DNA of 64,000 bases from Paenibacillus silviterrae. GTDB lineage: Bacteria; Bacillota; Bacilli; Paenibacillales; NBRC-103111. Shown in pieces: positions 36,645 through 44,757 of this stretch. Made by a program: the position numbers and the translations under genes. Position 1 is the stretch's first letter. Each line of letters opens with the position of its first letter. The stretch lies in contig NZ_JASKUT010000002.1 of assembly GCF_030167925.1 (NCBI RefSeq), positions 1,240,001-1,304,000 of the forward strand, read 5' to 3'. The notes under the pieces were generated by a model, which had not been told where the DNA came from, ran no database searches, and worked only from the letters and a program-made list of their open reading frames with translations.

Positions 36645-37907
36645 ATGATCATCAGTAATTTGTTCCCGAGGTATACCGAATTTGATCCCAAGGTTCCTGT
36701 ATGGTGCGTGACTCCGAAAGGCGGCGGACTTCACCGCTTCTTCGATACGTCTCCAGTCAGCCCCTCCGGCCGCTATTTGGCGGTCCTGCGTATGCCCGAT
36801 CAACCGCGCCTCAATTTGCCGGGAGAAACCGCAGAAATTGTAGTGATCGACCTTCACACGGCGGAAGAAACGGTTGTTGCCGATACGAGAGGCTGGGAGC
36901 CGCAGCTTGGTGCCAACCTGAACTGGGGCGCGGACGATGCATCGCTCTACTTCAATGATGTAGACACGGCAAACTGGGAGCCGTTCGTTACGCGCCTGAA
37001 TCCTCTAACAGGTGAGAAACGCCGATACGAGGGTTCGATTTATCGCATTTCACCTGATGGAAGATGGATCATCTGCGCCAGCGCCGCAGCCATGCGCCGG
37101 ACCCAGTTTGGCTACGGCGTGGTGCTCCCTGATGAGCTCGTTCCGCGCAATTTCGGCTTCCGTGCCGATGACGGATTGTACATTACCGACACCGAATCCG
37201 GCAATCGCCGGCTGCTGGTATCTCTTGCCGAGGTGATGGAGAAAGCGCAGCCTCTTATCGATCGGGATGCCTACCGACACGGAGAGCTGTATGGCTTCCA
37301 CTGCAAATTCAACCCGCAAGGAGACCGCTTGCTCTTCACAATGCGCTGGTTTCACTCTGAGGAGGCCGAGCCATGGAATCAGATCAGTAAGCGATTGGCC
37401 TTCTGGGTAGTGACGCTGAAGCCGGACGGAAGCGAGTTGCATGTGGCTGTCGGTCCGGAGCAATGGGTGAAGGGCGGACATCACATCAACTGGTTTCCGG
37501 ACGGAGAGCATCTTTCAATGAACCTCGCGCTCGATGGAGACAGAAAGCTTAAGCTGGTGCGGGTAAAATACGACGGCACGGGCTTGGGCAAAATCACGGA
37601 TGCCGTGCCGGGTTCAGGACATCCGACCGTTCATCCGGACGGGCGTCATATATTGACCGACTCCTATGAGAAGGAGCCGGTTGCGTACGGAGACGGGACG
37701 GTGCCCCTCCGCTGGATTGATCTTACGACCGAGGCGGAGCAATCGCTGGTTCGAATCCGCGTCGCTCATGAAGGAGCCAAGGCCAACAATGCGCTGCGTG
37801 TGGATCCCCACCCTGCTTGGGCACCGGACTTCAGGCACATCGTGTTTAACGGGTACGTCGATGGAGATCGGCGCGTGTTTATCGCGGATTTAGGCAATGT
37901 CCTGTAA
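36645..37907 (+). CDS. Beta-propeller protein related to oligogalacturonate lyases (PL22-like)
   Basis: The 420-residue protein has no signal peptide and is built of WD40/PD40-like blades with repeated PDG turns. Several spots line up with oligogalacturonate lyase: GHHINWFPDG (H279/H280) where the lyases have THEFW-PDG, SGHPTVHPDG near 325-333, and DPHPAWAPDFRHIVF near 387 where they have HPHPSFTPD. Oligogalacturonate lyase cleaves short pectin fragments in the cytoplasm using a metal held by such histidines. The match is distant and some lyase residues differ, so a related activity or a TolB-like binding role is possible. GGAGGAG precedes the start. It is divergent from an AraC regulator. 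Confidence 0.7.
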   Translation: MIISNLFPRYTEFDPKVPVWCVTPKGGGLHRFFDTSPVSPSGRYLAVLRMPDQPRLNLPGETAEIVVIDLHTAEETVVADTRGWEPQLGANLNWGADDASLYFNDVDTANWEPFVTRLNPLTGEKRRYEGSIYRISPDGRWIICASAAAMRRTQFGYGVVLPDELVPRNFGFRADDGLYITDTESGNRRLLVSLAEVMEKAQPLIDRDAYRHGELYGFHCKFNPQGDRLLFTMRWFHSEEAEPWNQISKRLAFWVVTLKPDGSELHVAVGPEQWVKGGHHINWFPDGEHLSMNLALDGDRKLKLVRVKYDGTGLGKITDAVPGSGHPTVHPDGRHILTDSYEKEPVAYGDGTVPLRWIDLTTEAEQSLVRIRVAHEGAKANNALRVDPHPAWAPDFRHIVFNGYVDGDRRVFIADLGNVL

Positions 37908-37975
37908 GCATGCATAAAATAGCCTTCCGCGGGGCAACATGCTCATAAACCATTTGCTGGAAAGGACCCTGAAGT

Positions 37976-39514
37976 ATGCTGCGACGCTTGTGGAAACGAC
38001 CTCGCAAGAGCTCCTCCACCGCTCCCGGGACGTCTGATCCGGCTGCTGCCTCCGTTTCGCTCGAAGCCCTTCTGGACGCTAACTTGCATTTCATCCGAAA
38101 AACAGTGGGAAACAGCAGCGATATCGTCATCCGGGAAGTGGTTATCGGCGTCGACGGCATGCTGCGGGCAGCCATTATCTATACCGACGGATTAGCGGAA
38201 TCCAAGCATGTTCTGGAGGCCCTGATGCTGGATGCAAGAGTGGCGAGGCTGGACGGTAACGATACCTTGGAGAAGGATCCGATGCGCGTCTTGATGGACT
38301 CCACTCTTGCTATTGGCGAGACGGAGCAGGTCCATACGTTTGACGCCCTATTCCATGCGGTCCTGTCCGGGGATATTGCCATACTCCTGGACGGTCAGGC
38401 GGCCGCGCTGATCGCCAACGGGAGAAATTGGAAGGAGCGCAATGTTTCCGAGCCTGCCTCTCAAAGCGTCATCCGCGGACCGCGGGAGGGCTTCACGGAA
38501 TCCATCCGAACCAATACGGCATTGATCCGACGTAAAATCAAGGATCCAAGGCTGTGGCTGGAAATGCGGCTCATCGGCAGAATCACGAGAACGGATGTAG
38601 GGATCATGTACATCCAAGGCATTGTGAATGAGCAGGTGCTGAAAGAGGTCAAGCGGCGGCTGGACGGCTTAGATATCGATTCCGTGCTGGAGAGCGGAAC
38701 GATCGAGGAGCTGATCGAGGATAAGGTGCTGACGCCTTTTCCGACAATGATCAATACAGAACGCCCGGACTCGGTAGCCGCATCGCTGCTGGAGGGCCGG
38801 GTAGCCATACTTGTGGACGGCACGCCCTTTGTGCTTGTGGTTCCGGCGTTGTTCTCGCAATTTTATATCTCGAGCGAGGACTATTATCAAAGGGCGGATT
38901 TTGCTACACTCATCCGAATCCTGCGCTACCTTGCGTTGTTTATCACCCTGCTCGCTCCATCGCTTTACGTAGCCGTAACGACATTTCACCATGAGCTTCT
39001 TCCTACGCAGCTGCTTATCGGTTTGGCCGCTCAGCGCGAAGGGGTTCCTTTTCCCGCTTTTGTTGAAGCCGTGCTGATGGAGATTACTTTTGAAATCCTG
39101 CGTGAGGCAGGCGTCCGAATGCCCAAGACCATCGGACAGTCGGTGTCGATTGTAGGCACGCTGGTGATTGGACAGGCCGCTGTAGAAGCGGGGCTCGTCT
39201 CCCCTGCCATGGTGATTGTGGTATCCATTACAGCGATTTCTAATTTTGCGATTCCATCGTTTAATATGGGCATTTCCTTGCGGCTGCTGCGCTTTGTATT
39301 GATGGGGCTTTCGGCATCGTTCGGCTTATACGGCATTACGATCGGCTTAATCGCCATTGTGCTTCATTTATGTCAGCTGAAGTCATTCGGAATCCCGTAT
39401 TTGTCGCCATTTGCTCCTCTTCAGCTGGAAGAACAGAAGGATACCATTTTCCGAATGCCCATGCGCTCCATGTTCTCCCGCAAACAAGGAAAGCCTGCTG
39501 ACAGGCAGCGATAA
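37976..39514 (+). CDS. Spore germination protein, GerA family (A subunit)
   Basis: The 512-residue protein has a soluble N-terminal half with RGPREGFTESIRTNTALIRR and TDVGIMYIQGI. A membrane half of several helices includes SSEDYYQRADFATLIRILR and VEAVLMEITFEILREAGVRM. It forms the germinant receptor in the inner spore membrane together with the B and C subunits and starts germination when nutrients bind. AAAGGA precedes the ATG by about 10 bases. It is the first gene of the A-C-D-B operon. No clear forespore sigma-G promoter was found in the short upstream gap. Confidence 0.95.
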   Translation: MLRRLWKRPRKSSSTAPGTSDPAAASVSLEALLDANLHFIRKTVGNSSDIVIREVVIGVDGMLRAAIIYTDGLAESKHVLEALMLDARVARLDGNDTLEKDPMRVLMDSTLAIGETEQVHTFDALFHAVLSGDIAILLDGQAAALIANGRNWKERNVSEPASQSVIRGPREGFTESIRTNTALIRRKIKDPRLWLEMRLIGRITRTDVGIMYIQGIVNEQVLKEVKRRLDGLDIDSVLESGTIEELIEDKVLTPFPTMINTERPDSVAASLLEGRVAILVDGTPFVLVVPALFSQFYISSEDYYQRADFATLIRILRYLALFITLLAPSLYVAVTTFHHELLPTQLLIGLAAQREGVPFPAFVEAVLMEITFEILREAGVRMPKTIGQSVSIVGTLVIGQAAVEAGLVSPAMVIVVSITAISNFAIPSFNMGISLRLLRFVLMGLSASFGLYGITIGLIAIVLHLCQLKSFGIPYLSPFAPLQLEEQKDTIFRMPMRSMFSRKQGKPADRQR

Positions 39515-39547
39515 CTCCGACAACGCCTTAGCAAACAGAGGGATTCG

Positions 39548-40756
39548 ATGAACAAACGTCTAGCGGTGTTGATCATATGGCTTAGCATCATTTGTGTGGC
39601 AACCGGCTGCTGGAACCGGCGCGAGCTGAATGAGGTGGCCATTGCCTTGGCTCTTGGGTTGGATAAAGTCGAAGGGGGCTACGCAATTTCGGTACAAATC
39701 GTAAATCCGGGAGAGATCGCCCCCAAGGACCGGGGAGGCAAGGGGATTCCCGTTCAAACGTACACGGAGACCGGCAAGACGGTATTTGAAGCTTTGAGGC
39801 GCATGACCACGAAGTCCCCGAGGAAAATGCTTATGTCCCACCTAAGGGTTGTCATTTTCGGAGAGGAGCTGGCCAGGGAGGGAGTTAAGGGGACGATTGA
39901 TTTCCTTTCTCGGGATCATGAGTTAAGGGCCAACTTTGCCATTCTCGTTTCCAAGGGTTATTCCGCTGAGCGAATTCTAAGGGTGTACACCATCCCTCAG
40001 GAAGTCATTCCTGGAAACAAGATTTATAAATCGTTAGAAGCCGTCGAGAGATCTTGGGCTGCAGCCAAAAAGGTGACCTTGGATGAACTTCTGGAGGATC
40101 TGACGAAGGAGGGCAAGCAGCCTTCCTTGACGGGCGTTACGTTATCGGGGCATTCGGGACCCGGAAATATCGAAACCAGGGAAAATGTAGAACAAATTAA
40201 AATGATTACAAACATCAAGCTTTTCCAGCTTGCCGCTTTTAAGGGTGATAAGCTGATCGGCTGGCTCACGGAAGAAGAGAGTAAGGGCTACAATTATATT
40301 CTTGGTCATGTAAACAATTCCGTGGGGCAGATTCCTTGTCCGAACGGAGGCCAATTGGCCATGGAGGTCATCCGGGCAAAGTCGAGCGTGAAAGGAGCAT
40401 TTCGTCAAGGCAAGCCGAGTATCGCTGTAACCATCCAGCTTGAGGAGAACATCGGAGATGCCTCCTGCGCTATTGATTTGACGAAGACCGAGACGATTGA
40501 AGAGCTGGAAAAGCGCTCCGAGGAAGTTATTCGCGGCTATGCTGCATCGGCGGTTCGTAAAGCGCAGAAGGTGTTTCAGTCGGATATCCTCGGCTTTGGA
40601 AGTGTACTCAGCAAAACCGATCCCCAAGCCTGGAAACCGTACGCGAAGGATTGGGATCGCGAATTCCGGGACCTGGAGGTCAACATCCAAGTGGATGCCA
40701 AAATTCGAAGACTCGGCACAACAACCAATCCAATCCAAGTCAAGGGCGGGGAATAA
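39548..40756 (+). CDS. Spore germination lipoprotein, Ger(x)C family (C subunit)
   Basis: The 402-residue lipoprotein has the lipobox ATGC (Cys21) followed by WNRRELNE, the near-invariant start of mature GerC proteins. The middle has MSHLRVVIFGEELAREG and the C-terminal part is the Ger(x)C domain. It is anchored on the outside of the inner spore membrane as part of the germinant receptor. It follows the A subunit by 33 bases. AGAGGG lies 6 bases before the ATG. It is followed after only 3 bases by the small D-type gene. Confidence 0.94.
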   Translation: MNKRLAVLIIWLSIICVATGCWNRRELNEVAIALALGLDKVEGGYAISVQIVNPGEIAPKDRGGKGIPVQTYTETGKTVFEALRRMTTKSPRKMLMSHLRVVIFGEELAREGVKGTIDFLSRDHELRANFAILVSKGYSAERILRVYTIPQEVIPGNKIYKSLEAVERSWAAAKKVTLDELLEDLTKEGKQPSLTGVTLSGHSGPGNIETRENVEQIKMITNIKLFQLAAFKGDKLIGWLTEEESKGYNYILGHVNNSVGQIPCPNGGQLAMEVIRAKSSVKGAFRQGKPSIAVTIQLEENIGDASCAIDLTKTETIEELEKRSEEVIRGYAASAVRKAQKVFQSDILGFGSVLSKTDPQAWKPYAKDWDREFRDLEVNIQVDAKIRRLGTTTNPIQVKGGE

Positions 40757-40759
40757 GTC

Positions 40760-40993
40760 ATGTGGTCGCTGATCGGGATTATCGCTGCAGCAGCGGGAAT
40801 CGCTCTTGTGGAGGGACCCGCATTATGGCGGAGTAAGGATACGAGAGAATTTCTGTGCTTTTCGCTGCTGCTGCTCACCGGGCTGGGTCTTAGTACGGCC
40901 GAAACGCTCCAGTGGAAGATCCCGAATCCGCTGGATGCTGTTGCCTTTGTCTTTACACCCGTAAGCGATATGCTGGAGCGATTCTTACAATGA
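40760..40993 (+). CDS. Small two-helix membrane protein, germinant receptor D-subunit candidate
   Basis: The 77-residue protein has two hydrophobic segments (about residues 3-20 and 31-50) and a short tail. Its place between the C and B genes, with gaps of 3 and 19 bases, and its size match the D-subunit genes described for several Bacillus germinant receptors. Those encode proteins under about 80 residues with two membrane helices that modulate receptor function. Sequence alone does not prove homology. GGCGGGG lies 7 bases before the ATG. Confidence 0.7.
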   Translation: MWSLIGIIAAAAGIALVEGPALWRSKDTREFLCFSLLLLTGLGLSTAETLQWKIPNPLDAVAFVFTPVSDMLERFLQ

Positions 40994-41012
40994 CGAAGCG
41001 GGGGCAGGTTCG

Positions 41013-42089
41013 ATGATGGTGTCTGTTCGTCAATTTACGATACTTGCCATGTTCTTTACCGTGGGAACCACCATTCTAATCATTCCTGCCGGACTTGCGG
41101 CAGTTGCGGGCAACGATGCTTGGATGGCTGCACTCCTTGGCTCTTTGGTTGGATTGGCTATCGTTCTCTTCTTTCATGCCGTCGGCAAACGGATGGAAGG
41201 GATGACGTTTGTTGAATATACGCATTCCCTTTATGGACCGGTTGTCGGAACGGCACTCGTTTTGCCCTTGATTTTCTTTTCTTTTATCGGTTCGGCTACC
41301 TTGTTATCCTATATCGGAAATTTCGTAACGACACAGGTTATGCCGGAAACACCGATCCAATTTATCAACATACTGTTTGCTGCGGTTGTCATGATGGGCT
41401 TGCGTTCCGGACTCGAGACGATCGCCCGGGCGGCGGAGGTTTTTTTTCCCTGGTTTATCATGCTTTTTATGATTTTCGTTGTCCTTATCATTCCGGATAC
41501 CAAGCTCTCGAATTTGGAACCGGTTTTGAATACGAGCTTGCCCTCCATGGCCAAGGCTGTCTTAGCTGTAATTGGTACGGCATCGCTTCCAATGGTCGTG
41601 CTGCTGATGTTCTTTCCCAAACACATACGCCATAGGGATCGGGCAAGGAGAGGGCTGCTCGTCGGATCGGCCATCGGCGGCGTTGTGATTGTACTAATTA
41701 CCTTGCTGTGCATCGCGGTAATGGGGGCGGAGAGCACGGCACGGCAGCAGTACCCAAGCTATGTGCTTGCCAGGAAAATCAGTATCGCCGATTTTTTTCA
41801 GCGCATCGAGTCGATCTTGGCAGGGATCTGGATTCTCTCGATTTACTTCAAAATTACATTGTACTCCTACGCGTGTGTGACGGGACTCGCTCAAACGCTG
41901 AAGCTGAAGGACTACCGTCCGCTTGCTTTGCCCTTCGGCATGATCCTTGTCGTCATGTCGCTTGTCGTCTATCCCAATGTCGTGTATATGGCCGAATGGG
42001 ACTCGACCGTATATCCGCCGTATGCTGTAGTGTTCGGCTTTTTGTATCCCTTGTTGATCATGGCGCTGGGGGCTTTCAAGCGGAAATAA
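41013..42089 (+). CDS. Spore germination permease, GerB family (B subunit)
   Basis: The 358-residue protein has about ten membrane helices and the family start VSVRQFTILAMFFTVGTTIL, typical of endospore germination permeases (APC superfamily). The B subunit is thought to bind the nutrient germinant. It is the last gene of the operon. The start is ATG at 41013 or the adjacent ATG at 41016, after GGGGGCAGG. Gene order A-C-D-B resembles gerK-type operons rather than gerA. Confidence 0.94.
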   Translation: MMVSVRQFTILAMFFTVGTTILIIPAGLAAVAGNDAWMAALLGSLVGLAIVLFFHAVGKRMEGMTFVEYTHSLYGPVVGTALVLPLIFFSFIGSATLLSYIGNFVTTQVMPETPIQFINILFAAVVMMGLRSGLETIARAAEVFFPWFIMLFMIFVVLIIPDTKLSNLEPVLNTSLPSMAKAVLAVIGTASLPMVVLLMFFPKHIRHRDRARRGLLVGSAIGGVVIVLITLLCIAVMGAESTARQQYPSYVLARKISIADFFQRIESILAGIWILSIYFKITLYSYACVTGLAQTLKLKDYRPLALPFGMILVVMSLVVYPNVVYMAEWDSTVYPPYAVVFGFLYPLLIMALGAFKRK

Positions 42090-42097
42090 ACGTGAAA

Positions 42098-42136
42098 ACA
42101 AAACGTCCGCTCCCAAGAAGAAGCAGGACGTTTTGT
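42098..42136. terminator. Bidirectional terminator between ger operon and MCP gene
   Basis: ACAAAACGTCC (42098-42108) pairs perfectly with GGACGTTTTGT (42126-42136). Confidence 0.8.
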
Positions 42137-42151
42137 TCAATCGGTACCTTC

Positions 42152-43741
42152 TTAGCTTAGTTTGAAGGCGGCTACCATATTTTTTAATTCGTGCGCTAGC
42201 TGAGCGAGGGATTGAGAGGTGGATGCCGTCTCTTGACTGCTGGCTGCCGCTTCCTCCGTCGCTGCGGAAATTTTCTCGATCGACTGAAGCACCTCCGTCG
42301 ACTGAGCCGCTTGCTCCTCGCAGGCTGCTGCAATCTCGGATACTTTGCTCGCCGTGTCATTCACGACAGTCATGATGGTTTGGAAGGCTTCACCCGTTTG
42401 CCTTGAGGCCACGGTACCCTCATTCACAGCGGAAACGCTTAGCTTGGTATTTTGCTGCATCCCCTTAATAATCTCGCTGATTTGCTTTGTCGCTTCACCG
42501 CTTCTTTCGGCAAGCTTCCGTACTTCATCGGCAACGACGGCAAAGCCGCGGCCCATTTCACCCGCACGAGCGGCTTCGATAGCTGCATTCAGAGCAAGCA
42601 GGTTCGTCTGATCCGAAATATCTTCAATTACATCGATGATCTCTCCGATTTGGTTGGAGTCCGTCTCCAGCAGAGCCATTTGACGATGGATCGATTCCAT
42701 TCCTTGTACCGATCGGTCGATAACTTTTCCTCCATTTTGCGCCATGGACATGGTTTCCTCCGACAGCTCGGCCGCCTGCTCCGCACTAACGGCTACCGAG
42801 TTAATGGCTACGGACAATTCTCTGAACAGCTCGTTAATCGCTTGAGCCTCCTGAGCCTGTTCATTGCTGCCAGTAGCAACCTCTTCGGAGCTTGCCGAAA
42901 TCTGTTCGGCTGCTGCAGCTACGCTTTCGGCCGAAGCGAGAATACCGCCTATAGTTCCTCTCATGCTCTGAATGGTATGATTCAGCGCCTCCGCCAATCT
43001 TCCAACCTCGTCCCGGGATTGAATGTCAGCGGTTTCACGCAAATCACCATGAGCCACCTTATCCAAAATACTCAGAACACGATTGATCGGACGTCCGATC
43101 GATTGGGAAATCAAATAGCCGAAGCCGATACTTAAGAGCAGTACCGCAATAAATACGATAATCATGACGTTGCGAGCCGAGTAAAAGGCGTTTTTGTTCT
43201 CATCGTTGATCTCTTTGGCCGTCTGGGAGTTATACTGAATCAGATCGTTCATGATCTTATCCCGTTGATCCTTCAGAGGTCCTACTTTATGTAAATAGAT
43301 GGAATAAGCTGCTTCATTATTGTTTTTTTGCGCCTCAGCAAGTAATTCCTTGCGTGCTTCCCGAAATTTCTGGTGGACGGGGTTGTATTTTTCAACCAGC
43401 TCCTTTTCCCTAGGATCAAGCTCGGTTTGCAAATAATCGTTCATCAGCTTGTCGGTGTCCGCGGACGCTTGATTGATCTCATCCAAAAGCTTATCGTTCA
43501 TTTTATCGTCCATTGTGATCATCAGTTCAAGTAAGTTGGCTTCTTGTCGATAGGAAATGGTTTGCATCGCACTTAAGTACTGAATCGGCAGCAGCTTGTA
43601 ATTATACATTTCTTTCGATGCGTTATTCATTCTTGACATGCCTGTGTAACCGATAATGCCGACAGTCAGCAAAGCTATCACACATAACAGGATCAGAAGA
43701 TTGATTTTTACGCCGACCTTCAGATGTTTCATCATTTCCAT
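42152..43741 (-). CDS. Methyl-accepting chemotaxis protein
   Basis: The 529-residue transmembrane receptor has a first helix at about residues 10-32, an extracellular four-helix-bundle sensor to about 188, a second helix to about 210, then a HAMP domain and a cytoplasmic signalling domain. The hairpin tip reads VIEDISDQTNLLALNAAIEA and continues GFAVVADEVRKLAERS, where CheA and CheW dock. The frame is open to 43801, but GGAGGGG 6 bases before the ATG at 43741 sets the start. A c-di-GMP-I riboswitch with a terminator lies in its leader, so expression follows the cell's c-di-GMP level. No other chemotaxis genes are adjacent. Confidence 0.95.
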   Translation of the reverse strand: MEMMKHLKVGVKINLLILLCVIALLTVGIIGYTGMSRMNNASKEMYNYKLLPIQYLSAMQTISYRQEANLLELMITMDDKMNDKLLDEINQASADTDKLMNDYLQTELDPREKELVEKYNPVHQKFREARKELLAEAQKNNNEAAYSIYLHKVGPLKDQRDKIMNDLIQYNSQTAKEINDENKNAFYSARNVMIIVFIAVLLLSIGFGYLISQSIGRPINRVLSILDKVAHGDLRETADIQSRDEVGRLAEALNHTIQSMRGTIGGILASAESVAAAAEQISASSEEVATGSNEQAQEAQAINELFRELSVAINSVAVSAEQAAELSEETMSMAQNGGKVIDRSVQGMESIHRQMALLETDSNQIGEIIDVIEDISDQTNLLALNAAIEAARAGEMGRGFAVVADEVRKLAERSGEATKQISEIIKGMQQNTKLSVSAVNEGTVASRQTGEAFQTIMTVVNDTASKVSEIAAACEEQAAQSTEVLQSIEKISAATEEAAASSQETASTSQSLAQLAHELKNMVAAFKLS

Positions 43742-43807
43742 GAATACCCCTCCGTTTGTCATGTTTGTCTTCTTGTCTGATAGTGAACTCAATCCAATCA
43801 AACCACC

Positions 43808-43836
43808 AAAAAAAAGCCGCCTCTAATGGGCAGCTC
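43808..43836 (-). terminator. Terminator of the riboswitch expression platform
   Basis: On the minus strand AGCTGCC and GGCGGCT form a 7-base stem (with G-U) around CATTAGA, followed by eight U. It lies between the c-di-GMP aptamer and the MCP start codon, so it controls the gene rather than ending it. Confidence 0.85.
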
Positions 43837-43849
43837 TTTCCACGATCCC

Positions 43850-43942
43850 CCCAATGGTTGCCCGGCTGCCATAGCATAGCATGCTGCGTTAGGCCCGAAG
43901 CTTTGCGTCCTTGACTTTCGACAAGTTTGCCCTTTTCAATGG
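43850..43942 (-). promoter_or_regulatory. c-di-GMP-I (GEMM-I) riboswitch aptamer
   Basis: The minus strand carries the GEMM-I consensus in order: GGGCAAAC, a CUUG/CAAG stem capped by the GAAA loop, GGACGCAAAGC, CGGGCCUAA (tetraloop receptor side), AUGGCAGCCGGG and a closing CAACC. The Vc2-type core residues that contact c-di-GMP are all present. The 3' segment GGCAGC of the aptamer is exactly complementary to GCTGCC in the 5' arm of the terminator that follows. An alternative antiterminator pairing is therefore visible. This predicts that bound c-di-GMP frees the terminator and turns the MCP gene off. Confidence 0.93.
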
Positions 43943-43963
43943 CATTTCTACATTTTACGACAA

Positions 43964-43986
43964 TTATCGACCTTTATAGTAGGAAT
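43964..43986 (-). promoter_or_regulatory. Candidate sigma-D-like promoter upstream of the riboswitch
   Basis: The minus strand has GTCGATAA, one or two changes from the sigma-D -10 consensus GCCGATAT, with a weak TATA/TAAA-like element 14 bases upstream. Motility sigma factors often transcribe chemoreceptors. Apart from this promoter, the riboswitch and its terminator, the 379-base gap shows nothing else. Confidence 0.35.
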
Positions 43987-44120
43987 ATAGCATTAAATCC
44001 CTTGAAAATAAATGGTAAAGATATGGTAGTTCCTTCACCTGTCTTGCCGGTTTCATATCTCATCTGCTAGGATGAATTTGGAAGGAAGGTCCAACCTATC
44101 GTACGGGAGAGATGTTAATC

Positions 44121-44432
44121 ATGTCTATGGGTAACGGCACGATACGCCATATGGCGGTTTTTACACTAAAGCATTCCAAGGAGGCGCCGGAGACGGCTCG
44201 ATTTCTTGAGGATGGCTACCGCATTCTAACCGGTATACCCGTTGTGAAGAACTTCGAGGTGCTGCGCCAGATCAGCCCGAAGACAGACTTTGACTTCGGC
44301 TTCTGCATGGAGTTCGACTCTCAGGATGACTATACCGCTTACAACGAGCACCCTGATCATGTTGCCTTCGTCCAGGAACGTTGGCTGAAAGAGGTCGCCC
44401 GATTCCAGGAGATTGACTTCGTGAAGGCTTGA
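44121..44432 (+). CDS. Dabb-family (stress-responsive alpha/beta barrel) protein
   Basis: The 103-residue protein has the dimeric alpha/beta-barrel pattern: an N-terminal RHMAVFTLKH, the middle DFDFGFCMEFDSQDDYTAYN and the H-P-D-H segment EHPDHVAFVQ, typical of Dabb proteins. Bacterial members are mostly of unknown function; some relatives act on polyketides or sugar-derived small molecules. GGGAGAG lies 9 bases before the ATG at 44121. The gene stands alone, between the MCP leader and a repeat array. Confidence 0.88.
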   Translation: MSMGNGTIRHMAVFTLKHSKEAPETARFLEDGYRILTGIPVVKNFEVLRQISPKTDFDFGFCMEFDSQDDYTAYNEHPDHVAFVQERWLKEVARFQEIDFVKA

Positions 44433-44507
44433 TTGCAGCTTGCGGAGATAGCGTAGGGAAAGGCGATTGCTGTATACTCGTCAGCCGGTCGGCTGTCTCC
44501 CCAAGCT

Positions 44508-44694
44508 GTAAAGTGAATATTTCATCTTACCTCCTGCTTGATGGACAGATTTATCGCCATAACGTGATTTTTTCACGTTTCAACGTACCTCTGCGAGTGA
44601 AATCGGAGGACTAGGTCTATGTAAGGTGATTATTTCGCCTTACAAGCTACTCGCCGGTGAATCTGTGCGCCTTAACGTGATTTTTTAAAGCTAC
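44508..44694. repeat. Degenerate array of palindromic intergenic repeats
   Basis: Four imperfect palindromes of about 23 bases start at 44508, 44559, 44621 and 44672, at intervals of 51, 62 and 51 bases. Each has the form GTAA-GTGA, a T-rich centre, then TC-C-TTAC. The clearest are 44508-44530 and 44621-44643, whose flanks also match to the end of a 51-base unit (both end ...GCC). The fourth is half-degraded. Nothing in the 325-base gap at 44433-44757 looks coding. Confidence 0.7.
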
Positions 44695-44698
44695 GCGC

Positions 44699-44752
44699 AA
44701 AAAAGGACTACTCCTCAAAGCCTGAACTCCATAGGCCAAGGAATAGTCCTTC
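44699..44752 (-). terminator. Terminator of the yesMN-ABC-GH31 operon
   Basis: AAGGACTA (44703-44710) pairs with TAGTCCTT (44744-44751), with extra TCC/GGA pairing. The minus-strand tail is TTTTTT. It begins 6 bases past the GH31 stop codon. Confidence 0.88.
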
Positions 44753-44757
44753 TTGCA

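Noticed and set aside
37908..37975. Forespore sigma-G promoter before the gerA-type gene
   Set aside because: CATAAAC resembles a -10 box, but no -35 element lies at the right distance.
44508..44694. Possible CRISPR array
   Set aside because: Only four degenerate copies, unequal spacing, partly conserved 'spacers' and no cas genes.
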